Shown here: one piece after another, positions 44,362-53,700 of the stretch
Position numbering within the stretch: position 1 is the first letter of the stretch
Layout of the letters: the number at the start of each line of letters is the position of its first letter
DNA from: Bacillus timonensis
GTDB lineage: Bacteria > Bacillota > Bacilli > Bacillales > Bacillaceae_L
Assembly (NCBI RefSeq): GCF_000285535.1
Contig: NZ_HE610985.1
Location: 903,134-967,133, forward strand
Direction: 5' to 3'
Length of the DNA: 64,000 nucleotides
Made by a program: the position numbers and the translations under genes
Notes under the pieces: generated by a model
Told to the model about the DNA's origin: nothing
Databases searched by the model: none
The model's input: the letters and a program-made list of their open reading frames with translations, nothing else

Positions 44362-45351
44362 CTACCCCATAGTTGACTCACGTATAATAAGTTCATGTTC
44401 TAATACAACACTTTCTACTTTTTCTCCTTGAATACTATTTATTAACATGTCAGCTGCGACGCAGCCCATTTTATACATTGGCTGAGAAATTGTAGTCAGA
44501 GTGGGATTCGTCATGTTCGAAAAGCTAATATTATCAAAACCAACGATTGCTATATCATTCGGGACATGTAAACCACTTCCATTAATGCCTTTTAGCGCCC
44601 CGATAGCTAACGTATCAGAAACGGCAAAAATAGATGTCGGCTTTTCCTCTAATTTAAACAAGCTCCTCATTGCTTGAACACCATTTTGAAATTCAAGCTC
44701 TTTTGTGTGGTATATCCACTCTTCACGGATAGGAAGTTCAAATTCTTGTAAAGCTCGCTCAAACCCATTCCGACGCTGTCTAGCGTATAAATACTTTTCA
44801 TCAGAATTGATGAGTGCAATTTTGTCATGACCTAATTTGATTAAATGCTTTACGGCTTGATAAGCTGCCAATTCATTATCTATCGTTACGTAGGGAATAC
44901 ATCCTCCTTCTTCGTACTCACTACAAAGAATGACAGAGTAATTTTCTGCTAATTCAGTAAGCTTTTGCATATTGACTGTCGGATCCATCGAAATGACACC
45001 ATCGGCCAACTTATTCTTAACCATATTAAAATAAATGTTTTCTCGCTGTGGATTGGAGTCTGTTTCGCAAAGAAGAATATTATAGTGGTTGGATATTGCT
45101 GTATTTTGAATCCCGTTTATGATTTCTGTGTAAAAGGGATTTGAAATACTTGGAAGTAATACTAATAAAAGTCGACTTTCAGAGTTTCGAAGATTTCTTC
45201 CTAGCATACTAGGTTCATATTTAAGATCTTTTATTGCATGTTCAACTTTTAGTCTTGTTTTTGGACTTACAGACGTAGCATTATTAAGGACCCTTGAAAC
45301 CGTTGCAACGGATACACCTGCTTTTTGTGCTACCTGTTGAATATTCGCCAT
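44362..45351 (-). CDS. LacI family transcriptional repressor
   Basis: 329-residue repressor. The N-terminal helix-turn-helix is NIQQVAQKAGVSVATVSRVLNN; the hinge helix region ends in a periplasmic-binding-protein-like effector domain from about residue 60. Segments ADGVISMDPTVN and SDTLAIGALKGINGSG fit the ligand fold. A near-perfect promoter overlaps an ideal palindrome at 45387-45400, so it represses itself. Identical-type palindromes flank the importer promoter 2 kb downstream. Confidence 0.93.
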   Translation of the reverse strand: MANIQQVAQKAGVSVATVSRVLNNATSVSPKTRLKVEHAIKDLKYEPSMLGRNLRNSESRLLLVLLPSISNPFYTEIINGIQNTAISNHYNILLCETDSNPQRENIYFNMVKNKLADGVISMDPTVNMQKLTELAENYSVILCSEYEEGGCIPYVTIDNELAAYQAVKHLIKLGHDKIALINSDEKYLYARQRRNGFERALQEFELPIREEWIYHTKELEFQNGVQAMRSLFKLEEKPTSIFAVSDTLAIGALKGINGSGLHVPNDIAIVGFDNISFSNMTNPTLTTISQPMYKMGCVAADMLINSIQGEKVESVVLEHELIIRESTMG

Positions 45352-45793
45352 ATTTGGTCCCCACTTTCATTTCTATGATATTGTTTTGTAATCGATTACA
45401 AGTATGATTGTAAGTATTCTGAAAATTATTGTCAATATCTTACCGCAAGCCTAGTATTAAACAATATTGGAAGTTTGATTTTACCCTATTTATGGGTTAA
45501 TTGGATGTAACGGATTACAAATTGAATTTTATTAACACTCTTCGTCTTTATGAATATGGTAATGTCTTAAGCATTGAGCAAAAGGTCGGGTTGCTGTCTA
45601 TCGAAAAAGGTTTAATAAAAACTATTCAAAGCCTTAAACATGTATGGTGAAAGAATCTGTTGGGGTATATAGTAGAAGTTAACAGTAGCAAATTGAGGAA
45701 ATGAATTTAAGGAGTGCATTGTCAATGAGGACGCACTCCTTGATGAACCATTTAAATTAATATCCCAGGTTTACACAATCCTTCAAATATATT
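45352..45793 (-). promoter_or_regulatory. lacI-type gene promoter with two operators
   Basis: 442 bp without a gene. Minus-strand TTGACA (45430-45435), 17 nt, TACAAT (45407-45412). The operator TGTAATCGATTACA (45387-45400) covers the start point. A second, TGTAACGGATTACA (45506-45519), is the exact reverse complement of the one at 43192 and lies 70 bp upstream of the -35. A hairpin AAGGAGTGC/GCACTCCTT (45709-45741) may end the nagA transcript but lacks a U-tract. Confidence 0.75.
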
Positions 45794-46954
45794 TCATGGG
45801 TTTAGGTCCTTACTCGTATATACTATTTTTCCATGTTTGACAGTTTGCAGTATTTTATAGTTCATACCATCATCTTTTAATAAAATAAAATCAGCTACTC
45901 CATTTACACATAGTCCACCATTAGTTGGTAAATTCATTAATTTACTTGGTCTAATGGAAGCGGCTTCCCAAGCATCACTAAAAGAACATATCCCTTTTTG
46001 CACAAGATTTTTCACTCCGCTAATTAGCATTTGTACAGACCCTGCTAGCAAATTGGGATTATCAGCTAAATGAAGTTTGCCCTCTGCTGTTAATATAACA
46101 TCTCCACCTATATGAGTTCGATACCTTCCAGGTTCTTTTCCGCTTAAAGAGACAGCATCGCTTACAAGCACAGCATGGTGTTCTTTCACCTTAAAGATCA
46201 CCTTTAAAAAAGAATCAGGTAGATGGAATCCATCTGCTATACAAGAGGTCCATAAAGAATCTTGGGCTAACTGTTCCCAAATGTAATTTGGATGGCGGGG
46301 AAGGCTTAGATGAGCGCCATTTCCAAGATGTGTCGATAATGTAGCCCCTGCCTCAACTGCTTCTTTAATCTGTTCAGAAGACGCTGCTGTATGTCCAATA
46401 GAAACAACTATTCCACTAGATTTACATTTTTGAATAAACTCGAATGAGGCTGGCCACTCAGGGGATAAAGTAATGATCTTTATTCTTCCTTTAGCAGCAT
46501 CCTGCCATCTCTCCAAAAGAGTCCAATCAGAGGGCTGCACATATTCTAACTGATGAGCACCTCTTGGACCATTTTCATTTGAAATAAACGGACCCTCTAA
46601 GTGAATTCCTTTGATGCAACTATTTAACCTATCATTTTCTTCACATGCACTTGCAATAATTGAAACGATTTTCTCAAGTGCTTCATTACTGTTTGTAATC
46701 ACAGTAGGATAGAAAGTTGTTATTCCCTGACTCCATAACTTTTCAGCTATATCCTCTATATCCTGCCCAGTTAAGGGAAGTGTATTTAAATCAATCCCAT
46801 AATATCCATTAATTTGAAGATCGACTAATCCAGGTGCAATTATGGGTAATGAGGAACAATCATTTTCATCTAAATTATCTATCCGAGCTATTCCTCCGTC
46901 TTGTACCCATACTTGGATGGGTTTCCCTGTTTTATAATGAATTCCTTTAAACAT
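45794..46954 (-). CDS. nagA: N-acetylglucosamine-6-phosphate deacetylase, variant type
   Basis: 386-residue amidohydrolase removing acetate from GlcNAc-6-P. The barrel motifs GLVDLQINGYYGID, GIHLEGPFISNENGPRGAH, VSIGHTAASSEQI and LVSDAVSLSG are clear. The usual THxFNAM metal loop reads THLGNGAH here, marking a divergent subgroup. ATG 46954 with GGGTG 5-6 nt upstream is preferred, giving an 8-nt overlap with nagB; longer frames lack a site. It is the last gene of the region 3 operon. Confidence 0.87.
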   Translation of the reverse strand: MFKGIHYKTGKPIQVWVQDGGIARIDNLDENDCSSLPIIAPGLVDLQINGYYGIDLNTLPLTGQDIEDIAEKLWSQGITTFYPTVITNSNEALEKIVSIIASACEENDRLNSCIKGIHLEGPFISNENGPRGAHQLEYVQPSDWTLLERWQDAAKGRIKIITLSPEWPASFEFIQKCKSSGIVVSIGHTAASSEQIKEAVEAGATLSTHLGNGAHLSLPRHPNYIWEQLAQDSLWTSCIADGFHLPDSFLKVIFKVKEHHAVLVSDAVSLSGKEPGRYRTHIGGDVILTAEGKLHLADNPNLLAGSVQMLISGVKNLVQKGICSFSDAWEAASIRPSKLMNLPTNGGLCVNGVADFILLKDDGMNYKILQTVKHGKIVYTSKDLNP

Positions 46955-47729
46955 CCAAGCACCCATGATAAGCTTCGGAATCAACATACAAGGTACAGTT
47001 TGGATGCCGACGCAAAATGGTAGCAGGGCAATTCGTTGTGATGGTTTCTGTTAATGTTTCTTTTATGGCTTTTTGTTTTGTTTTTCCTGGGACTACACAA
47101 AACAAATTTGCTCCCGATAAAATGGTAGGGATTGTAAGTGTAATAGCGTGTGTTGGTACATCCTCGAATTGTTGAAAACAACCATCATTCACTTGTTGCC
47201 ATCGGCATACTTCATCTAACTCAACAATTTTTGCAACCTCCTTATCTTGAAAGTCTGCAACAGGTGGATCATTGAAAGCGATATGACCATTTTCTCCGAT
47301 GCCAAGGCAAATAATATCTATTGGTTCTTGGTTAATAAGCTTCCCATATCTCCTGCATTCATCTTCTGGTTTATTCGTACTGTCGATTAGAAAAACCTCA
47401 CCAGGTTTTACGTGCTCAAATAAGTGCTCCATTAAAAAGGAACCGAACCTCTGAGAAGCATTTGGAGAGAGTCCAAGATATTCATCCATATGAAATACGG
47501 TAACTCGCTTCCAATCAATCTCTGGTTCTGCTATTAATGACTTTAACAATTCAATTTGCGAGGGTGCTGCTGCAAATACCATACGGACTCGTGCTTTTTT
47601 TGAGAGCAACTCTTTGATTGTTGATGCAACATCTATGGCAGCGGATGTTCCCATGTCTTCTCGATTTGCAAACACTTGAACATTCAGATGTTCTACCTGC
47701 TTCATTAAAATTACATTACTAGTTTTCAC
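46947..47729 (-). CDS. nagB: Glucosamine-6-phosphate deaminase, variant type
   Basis: 260-residue enzyme converting GlcN-6-P to fructose-6-P and ammonia. The motifs FHMDEYLGL, CLGIGENGHIAFNDPPVADFQ and the late TLTIPTILSGANLFCVVPGK identify it; the common IGFNEP is IAFNDP here, again a divergent subgroup. It starts with GTG 47729, with AAGGAG about 10 nt upstream. It overlaps nagA and follows a Gfo/Idh/MocA gene. Together with nagA it returns amino-sugar carbon to glycolysis. Confidence 0.9.
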   Translation of the reverse strand: MKTSNVILMKQVEHLNVQVFANREDMGTSAAIDVASTIKELLSKKARVRMVFAAAPSQIELLKSLIAEPEIDWKRVTVFHMDEYLGLSPNASQRFGSFLMEHLFEHVKPGEVFLIDSTNKPEDECRRYGKLINQEPIDIICLGIGENGHIAFNDPPVADFQDKEVAKIVELDEVCRWQQVNDGCFQQFEDVPTHAITLTIPTILSGANLFCVVPGKTKQKAIKETLTETITTNCPATILRRHPNCTLYVDSEAYHGCLDV

Positions 47730-47747
47730 CTGGATTATTCTCTCCTT

Positions 47748-48785
47748 TCAAAGAATCTGAGCTTTACTCTTCAAATCATGTAAGAATGATACTTCTTTCC
47801 CAGTTGTTGAAGATTCATATGTTCCTAGAATAATTTCTAATGAATGTTTACCCTCAGTACCGGGTACGATTGGTGAACGTTGTTCTTGAACCGCAAGGGC
47901 CATATCTTTGATTTGAATTCGATGACCATCCGGAATAACTTTAAATGGTTCAAATGATGGAATTTCTATTTTTTCGCCTTCCACTTCAAGTACCGTAATT
48001 GTATCTTCTTGAATCACTAATGTACCTTTTTCACCATGAATAGAAAGAACCTGCCCTTTTCCTTCAAATGCAGTAGTTGTAATTTCTAATACACCCATTG
48101 CACCATTTTTAAATTCAAGAAGAGAGATAACGGTGTCTTCTACTTCAATATCTCGTAAGACTGCTTTGGCTTTTCCATACAAAGAGGCAACGGGTCCTAC
48201 TAACCATTGGAGCATATCAACGGTATGTATGCCTTGGTTCATCATGGCACCACCTCCATCCATTTCCCACGTGCCTCTCCAGCCAGCACTATCATAATAA
48301 TGCTGATCTCGATATATTTTTACATAACCAGAACATAAGCTTAATCTCCCTAACTTTCCTTCTTGAATGATTTTTCTAGCAAATTGCGCTTGAGGAGACA
48401 TCCTTCTTGGGAAAACAGTTGAGATGAGAACATTATTTTCTTCGCAAGCCTCAACCATTCGACTATAATCGTCCATTTTAATTGCCATTGGCTTTTCTAC
48501 TAATATATGTTTTTTAGCTTTGGCTACCTGTACCGTTTGTTCAGGGTGGATCCCGCTTGGTGTGCAAATGCAAATTACATCGATTTCATCATTATGTAGC
48601 ATTTCTTCTAAACTGCTAAAGGAGATTACTTGATATTTTTTTGCAAAATCGACTGCCTTTGTCTGTATGGAGTCATAAACTCCAATTAGTCTGGCTTCAT
48701 CGGTTTCAAGAATTCCTTTTGCATGCACCTCAGCAATAATCCCACAACCAATGATCCCAAATCCAGTGGTTTTAACAACTGACAT
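47748..48785 (-). CDS. Gfo/Idh/MocA family oxidoreductase, NQG(V/I)H subgroup
   Basis: 345-residue NAD(P)-dependent dehydrogenase and the close paralogue of the one at 3926-4942. Rossmann motif FGIIGCGIIAEVHA, lysine motif ILVEKPMAIK, active-site motif DGGGAMMNQGIHTVDM. ATG 48785 follows AGGGATG at 7 nt; ten upstream residues of the longer frame lack a site. It lies between the frameshifted oxidoreductase and nagB in the GH18-type cluster. Confidence 0.9.
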   Translation of the reverse strand: MSVVKTTGFGIIGCGIIAEVHAKGILETDEARLIGVYDSIQTKAVDFAKKYQVISFSSLEEMLHNDEIDVICICTPSGIHPEQTVQVAKAKKHILVEKPMAIKMDDYSRMVEACEENNVLISTVFPRRMSPQAQFARKIIQEGKLGRLSLCSGYVKIYRDQHYYDSAGWRGTWEMDGGGAMMNQGIHTVDMLQWLVGPVASLYGKAKAVLRDIEVEDTVISLLEFKNGAMGVLEITTTAFEGKGQVLSIHGEKGTLVIQEDTITVLEVEGEKIEIPSFEPFKVIPDGHRIQIKDMALAVQEQRSPIVPGTEGKHSLEIILGTYESSTTGKEVSFLHDLKSKAQIL

Positions 48786-48811
48786 CTCTATCATCCCTCT
48801 CTTTTCAATTT

Positions 48812-49835
48812 TCAAACATTCTCCACGTTTAATGCTCCAATTAACTCTGCCTTCTCATCTGCATCTATCGTTGCCGTTGTTGCAGCTAAAATATCATGAT
48901 GTGTTACTAAGCCAACTTCTCCATTAATTCGATTGATAAAATCCCTTGTAATCGTTATCGGGGCACTCTCTTCCTTTATTTCTAGAAGGTGAGCATCATT
49001 CGTAACCTTATAACCAACTGAATCCTTACCTACTATTGGATCCCCTTCAAGTCGATATTCAGCCACTCCACTTGTTCCTACAATAAAAATGCGACCATCT
49101 CCCCAGGTCCAACTTTTATTCGGTGTGTGCCAATCTGCATATAGCTGGGCAGTTACTCCACCTTCCATTACAACATGAAGGCAAGCCACATCGTAAAAGG
49201 ATGGATATTCCGGAAGGATATTTTTTGCCATATAACCCGAAATCAATTGAATCTCCTGTCCTGTTAACCATCTTAATAAATCAAAATCATGAATAAACAG
49301 GTCGACGATGATACCTCCTGATTGTTGTTTAAAAAAAGTGCCAAGACGGTCTATTTTTCCCATTCAGCAAGTGCGGCTTACGCATCGTAATACTTACAAT
49401 CCGTCCAAGACTTCCTTCTGAAATTTGTTTTTGTAAAGTATAAAGGGACGAACGAAATCGTTCGGTTAAAAGCATTCCTACCTGTATCCTTCCTCTTGAA
49501 AAAAGTGCTTTAAGCCTCCCAAGGTCTTTACGATTCGTTACTGCTGGTTTATCCAGCATGACATGTTTACCATGCCTCTCACATATCTCCAAAACATCTA
49601 TTTTTTCATTATTAATTGCGGCACAACCCACGATTTCTATCGAACTATCTAGTAGTATTTCCTCAACACTTTGTACGATGGGAATGGTATATGAAGCTGA
49701 GATCATTCCTGCAAGTGTGGTATTCTCTTTCTCATAAATCCCCGCACATGAATGCCCTAAGGCAAGCATTTCTTCAATAAAAATGGTAATATGGGCATGC
49801 TGACAACCTATTATTGAAAATCTCATGTTCCTCAT
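48812..49835 (-). pseudogene. Gfo/Idh/MocA family oxidoreductase broken by one extra T
   Basis: Two overlapping frames make one protein. The N-terminal part (49329-49835) has MRFSIIGCQHAHITIFIEEM and the lysine motif VMLDKPAVT, and ends RPSWHFF-stop. The C-terminal part (48812-49363) continues FFKQQSGGIIVDLFIHDFDLLRWLTG. Removing one base from the homopolymer at 49331-49337 (seven T on the coding strand) fuses them into about 340 residues with WHFFKQQSGG, the normal family length. The start overlaps the isomerase stop as ATGA. It has DKP where the others have EKP, and it lacks the usual GxGxxG spacing. It could be an assembly error or a real inactivation. Confidence 0.85.
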
Positions 49836-50704
49836 TCCCTTTTGTATAAATGTGTTAGCTCATTTAATTGTTGTTTCACTACATGTAAATCATGAGCCAT
49901 TCTTTCCTTAGCAGGGTATGGAGCTGCACATTCCAGAGTAATCCACTTATCATACCTAATTTCCTGTAGTGCTCCAAATAAAGGTTTATGATCCACCTCA
50001 CCCTCGCCTAATAGACATTGCATAAAGCTTTCTTCTCCATGCCTTGTTCGGTTTGTAAACGTTCCAGCCATACCCGCTTGATTGATTCGTTTTTCATCCT
50101 TCACATGTATATGGAATAAACGATCTCCTAATCCAAAGACTGAATCCCTACCAAAATCTGTGTCTGTAATGTACATATTCCCTGCATCATGGATAAGTCC
50201 TACATTATCTTCTTCAATCATGGTGAGTATTCTTATTGCATCTTCTACTGTCTCAACTAAACTATTATTATGAATTTCTACAATTACTTTCTTATTAAAT
50301 TGCTTGGCTAAGAGTGAGCACTTCTTTATCCAATAAGCGGCTTTTTCATAATGTTCGTCAATCGCAAGAAAAGCATTAGGTCCACCAGGAAAAACCCGTA
50401 TCATATCCACATCAAGAATCGTAGCCGATTCCAGGATTTTTTCGAAATCAGTGAATTCTTTCTCACAATCGTAGTCACTTAAAGATGAAAAATGCCCCAT
50501 ATATCCTGCTAGTGCAGGTATTTCTAAATGATAGTAATTCGCAATTTGTTTTATTTCCTCCATTTGATGACGAGGTGTTTGTGCGGAGAGATGTGGTTCT
50601 CGACACGCGATTTCAATTCCATCAAACCCCAACTCCTTTGTCGTTTCCATTGCCTCTTGTAAACTAAACTCTATAAATGCCCCACTAAATGCAGCAAATT
50701 TCAT
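49832..50704 (-). CDS. Sugar phosphate isomerase/epimerase-like TIM barrel
   Basis: 290-residue xylose-isomerase-like TIM-barrel protein (AP-endonuclease 2 fold). It begins MKFAAFSGAFIEFSLQEAM; metal-site candidates are in KVIVEIHNNSL, VGLIHDAGNMY and LFHIHVKDEKR, with a final Glu in WITLECAAPY. ATG 50704 follows AGGAGAAT. In known 3-keto-glycoside pathways, proteins of this fold act with Gfo/Idh/MocA partners to cleave the oxidised glycoside, and the next two genes here are such oxidoreductases. Confidence 0.85.
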   Translation of the reverse strand: MKFAAFSGAFIEFSLQEAMETTKELGFDGIEIACREPHLSAQTPRHQMEEIKQIANYYHLEIPALAGYMGHFSSLSDYDCEKEFTDFEKILESATILDVDMIRVFPGGPNAFLAIDEHYEKAAYWIKKCSLLAKQFNKKVIVEIHNNSLVETVEDAIRILTMIEEDNVGLIHDAGNMYITDTDFGRDSVFGLGDRLFHIHVKDEKRINQAGMAGTFTNRTRHGEESFMQCLLGEGEVDHKPLFGALQEIRYDKWITLECAAPYPAKERMAHDLHVVKQQLNELTHLYKRE

Positions 50705-50746
50705 TCGAAATTCTCCTTTTTTAGTTCCGCTAGAATCTGATTAAGG

Positions 50747-50780
50747 TCTTCTAAAAAGAGAGTATTCTCTTTTTAGAAGA
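50747..50780. terminator. Perfect 15-bp intercistronic hairpin after the GH18-type gene
   Basis: Arms TCTTCTAAAAAGAGA and TCTCTTTTTAGAAGA match at all 15 positions over a 4-nt loop. It lies 13 nt after the stop of the secreted glycosidase gene and before the isomerase gene. It lacks a U-tract beyond the stem, so it may stabilise the 3' end or slow transcription of the downstream genes. Confidence 0.55.
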
Positions 50781-50792
50781 TTTATTTTATGT

Positions 50793-53700
50793 CTACTTTG
50801 GATTCAAGATTAAATATGGTTGGTTCTCTTCATTCTCACTACTATTTAGTTTTAAAACCACACTTTTTGTGTTCGGATCAACGATTCGGAAAGTAACTTT
50901 ACCTGATGCGTTCTTTACAAATTGAGTTACATCAAAGCTATACCATCCCTCTTCTTTTACCAAAACCTTTCCTAAAGGAACTGCTACTCCAATATTTCTT
51001 GTATTCCACGTCAAGGTATTTTCATCCCAGTTGCCATTTTGATATCCTTCGAGCTGCATATCTAACCCATTAGCAAGACTTTCTAACACGTAAACATTAA
51101 GTCTTGCCTTTTCAATTTGCTGATTAAAGGGAGACGTTTCAAATTTTAAGTAAGCTAATCGGTCTCCACCTCCGCTTGATCGTGAAATATCCGCAACCTC
51201 TAGAACTTTTTCAGAACCAAAACCTCTATCTGGTTCATGCTCAAACACAAATGTATCGTCAGTTGCAAAGATGGTATTAACCAACGGCATTTTTTTCGTT
51301 ACTTCAATTGAATACGTATCAGTAGCTCCGTCTCGATTTGTCACAATAATCGAGACACGATTTCCTCCTTCCGCTAATGGAATTTCCTGGGATACCATTC
51401 CATTTTCAACCTGTATTCCATTTACTGTAACAATACTTTCCTCATTTACCACTGTTGGTGTAACAGTTAGAGTATCTACGCGATTCGGCACGGTAATCGA
51501 ATATGAAGTTTTGGAAGTAGAAAAATCAATTGTTCCTTTACTTACCCTAAGATCACGGAGCCCACTTTTTGGATAGAGTGTTGTAGTATGGGGTTGATCA
51601 TAGGCAGATGCCCAATAATATCCACTTGCAATAACGCGTCGTGGCTCAAATCCTATTTGATGACCATTTGGAATATTTTCAGAAGAAAGACTTATCATTC
51701 CATTATTGTCAACTATTCCACTCGTATATTTACCACCTGCATAGGTGAATCTTCCATCGACTCGTGCTTCCGGAATAGGTTGTTTTGTTTCCATATCGAT
51801 TAATTTCATTGAAACATTAGCTTTAGTTGATTGATAAGATATCCCCATCTGAGTAAGAATCATTGGTTTTAATGACGTTTTTTCAGTTGATGCATTAGTT
51901 TCTATGGATACTGGACCTATCTTTCCACTCATGTCCATTGCAGCAACCTTATAATAATAAGTCGTATTTGGTAATAACCCGACATCGGTAAATGACTGTC
52001 CCCTTGCAAGACCTGCAATATTTAGAGGGCTTGGTGTGAAATCTTTAGTGGTACTACGATACACTATGTACCTGTCGATTTCAGTATCATCATAGGCCAT
52101 CCCAAAGGAGATGTTAATTTCATGATAATTTTTAGTGGTAGCTATGGGTGGAGAACTCACAACAGATGGATTTTCAAAATCATCTGGTGGTTGCCAGAAG
52201 ATGCCTTCCTCTCCCCAAAACGTAGGCAAGGTACGAATTGAATCATAATGATGTACTGCAATACCTCCAAAATACGAATTATTTCCGAATGCAGAGTATA
52301 CCTTGTCTAACTCACCTTCCATATATTCACGACCTTCTTCACGGAAGGTAATCGCCTCAGGATCCCCACTATTTGCTATATCAAGGGTTTCTACTCCTAC
52401 AACAACTGAATTCTGTTTACCAATTGCTTCCGCATAGTCCATTTCCCCTTGAGCACCTGCAATAATACCCGCTGAACCATCAGCTGTATCACGGTAGTCC
52501 ATAATTGATATATAATCACTAATATCTTGAACGTGTTCAGACAACCATTTCGTACTTCCGTTCCATGTAATTTCCTTTGTCTGCTCTGATGTGTCGTACC
52601 ATTTTGGGATGGCAGGTCCAAAAGGGAGATTAATTCCAGCAACATTTCTGCGATTTATCATTTTCTGTAAACCATCAAGATATTGAATTTGGAGAGTTGG
52701 GTATTTCGTTTTGAAATCTTCCGAAATATATGGTTCAATATCCACATTTATTCCATCAAACCCTTCCTCATCTTCAGAAGCTAAATTATAATTAATCACA
52801 CGTTCCATTTCTCTAATAGCAAAATCATGATAGACTTCATATGCTCCCATATAGGGTGGTGATGTTCCTCCAGAAATACAAGCATGTACTTGGTATCCTT
52901 TGTTATGTGCCCATTTAATAAAGTCTCGTAATTTCTCGGGTGCATCTTCAATTACATCCATGCCTGCATAAGGTCCTACTGCTAAATATAATGTTGTGAC
53001 GGGATCGGAATCGAAAGTTTCTGTATCATTTGCAAATGCATCAAGTACGTTCCGAGAGTTTGGATTTAAAAGGAGCTTATAGCTTTCAGACTCCCAGATC
53101 CACATCGCACGGTCCTGCTTTTTTAACTCAAAGTTTTCATTTGTTCCTTTACCAACCTTAGCGTAGGTAGTTAATGATTCTCCAATGTTCCCATTTGAAT
53201 CAATCGCTTTTGCTTCAATACTATATGTCTTATCTACTTTCTTTTGTGGACTCCAAATATATTGATAATGGTTTCCTGTTCGTTTCATCATCCTCCATGT
53301 TCCGCTATTAATTCTAACTAGTACCTTTTCTATTTGATTCTTTGAATTTACTTTAACTTTGACAGGGACGTTGCCATTAACTGTTTCTCCATCGTCTGGA
53401 GAAAGAATTGTTACTTTTGGAATGTTGCCTTTTGAATTGTTAATTGAGAGTGTAATAGTTGAGCTCCACACACCATAGCGGGTACCAATGTCTAATCCCC
53501 TCGCATTTAGAGTAATGTTGCCATCGTATTTTGTTGTATCAAGATCAAGATCATAGAACCATGAACCTGAATCATCACCATCAGAATCGTCGGTAATTAC
53601 ATCTACCTGTGTCTGTCCGTTAATATAAAGTTTAATGTCATAAGCATCTGTATAGGTTCCTGTAATTCGAATCGTTTTTTCAGTTATGGTTTCTAAATCA

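Noticed and set aside
45709-45741. Hairpin as terminator of nagA
   Set aside because: The stem is good but neither strand has a U-tract after it, so it is only mentioned in the region entry.
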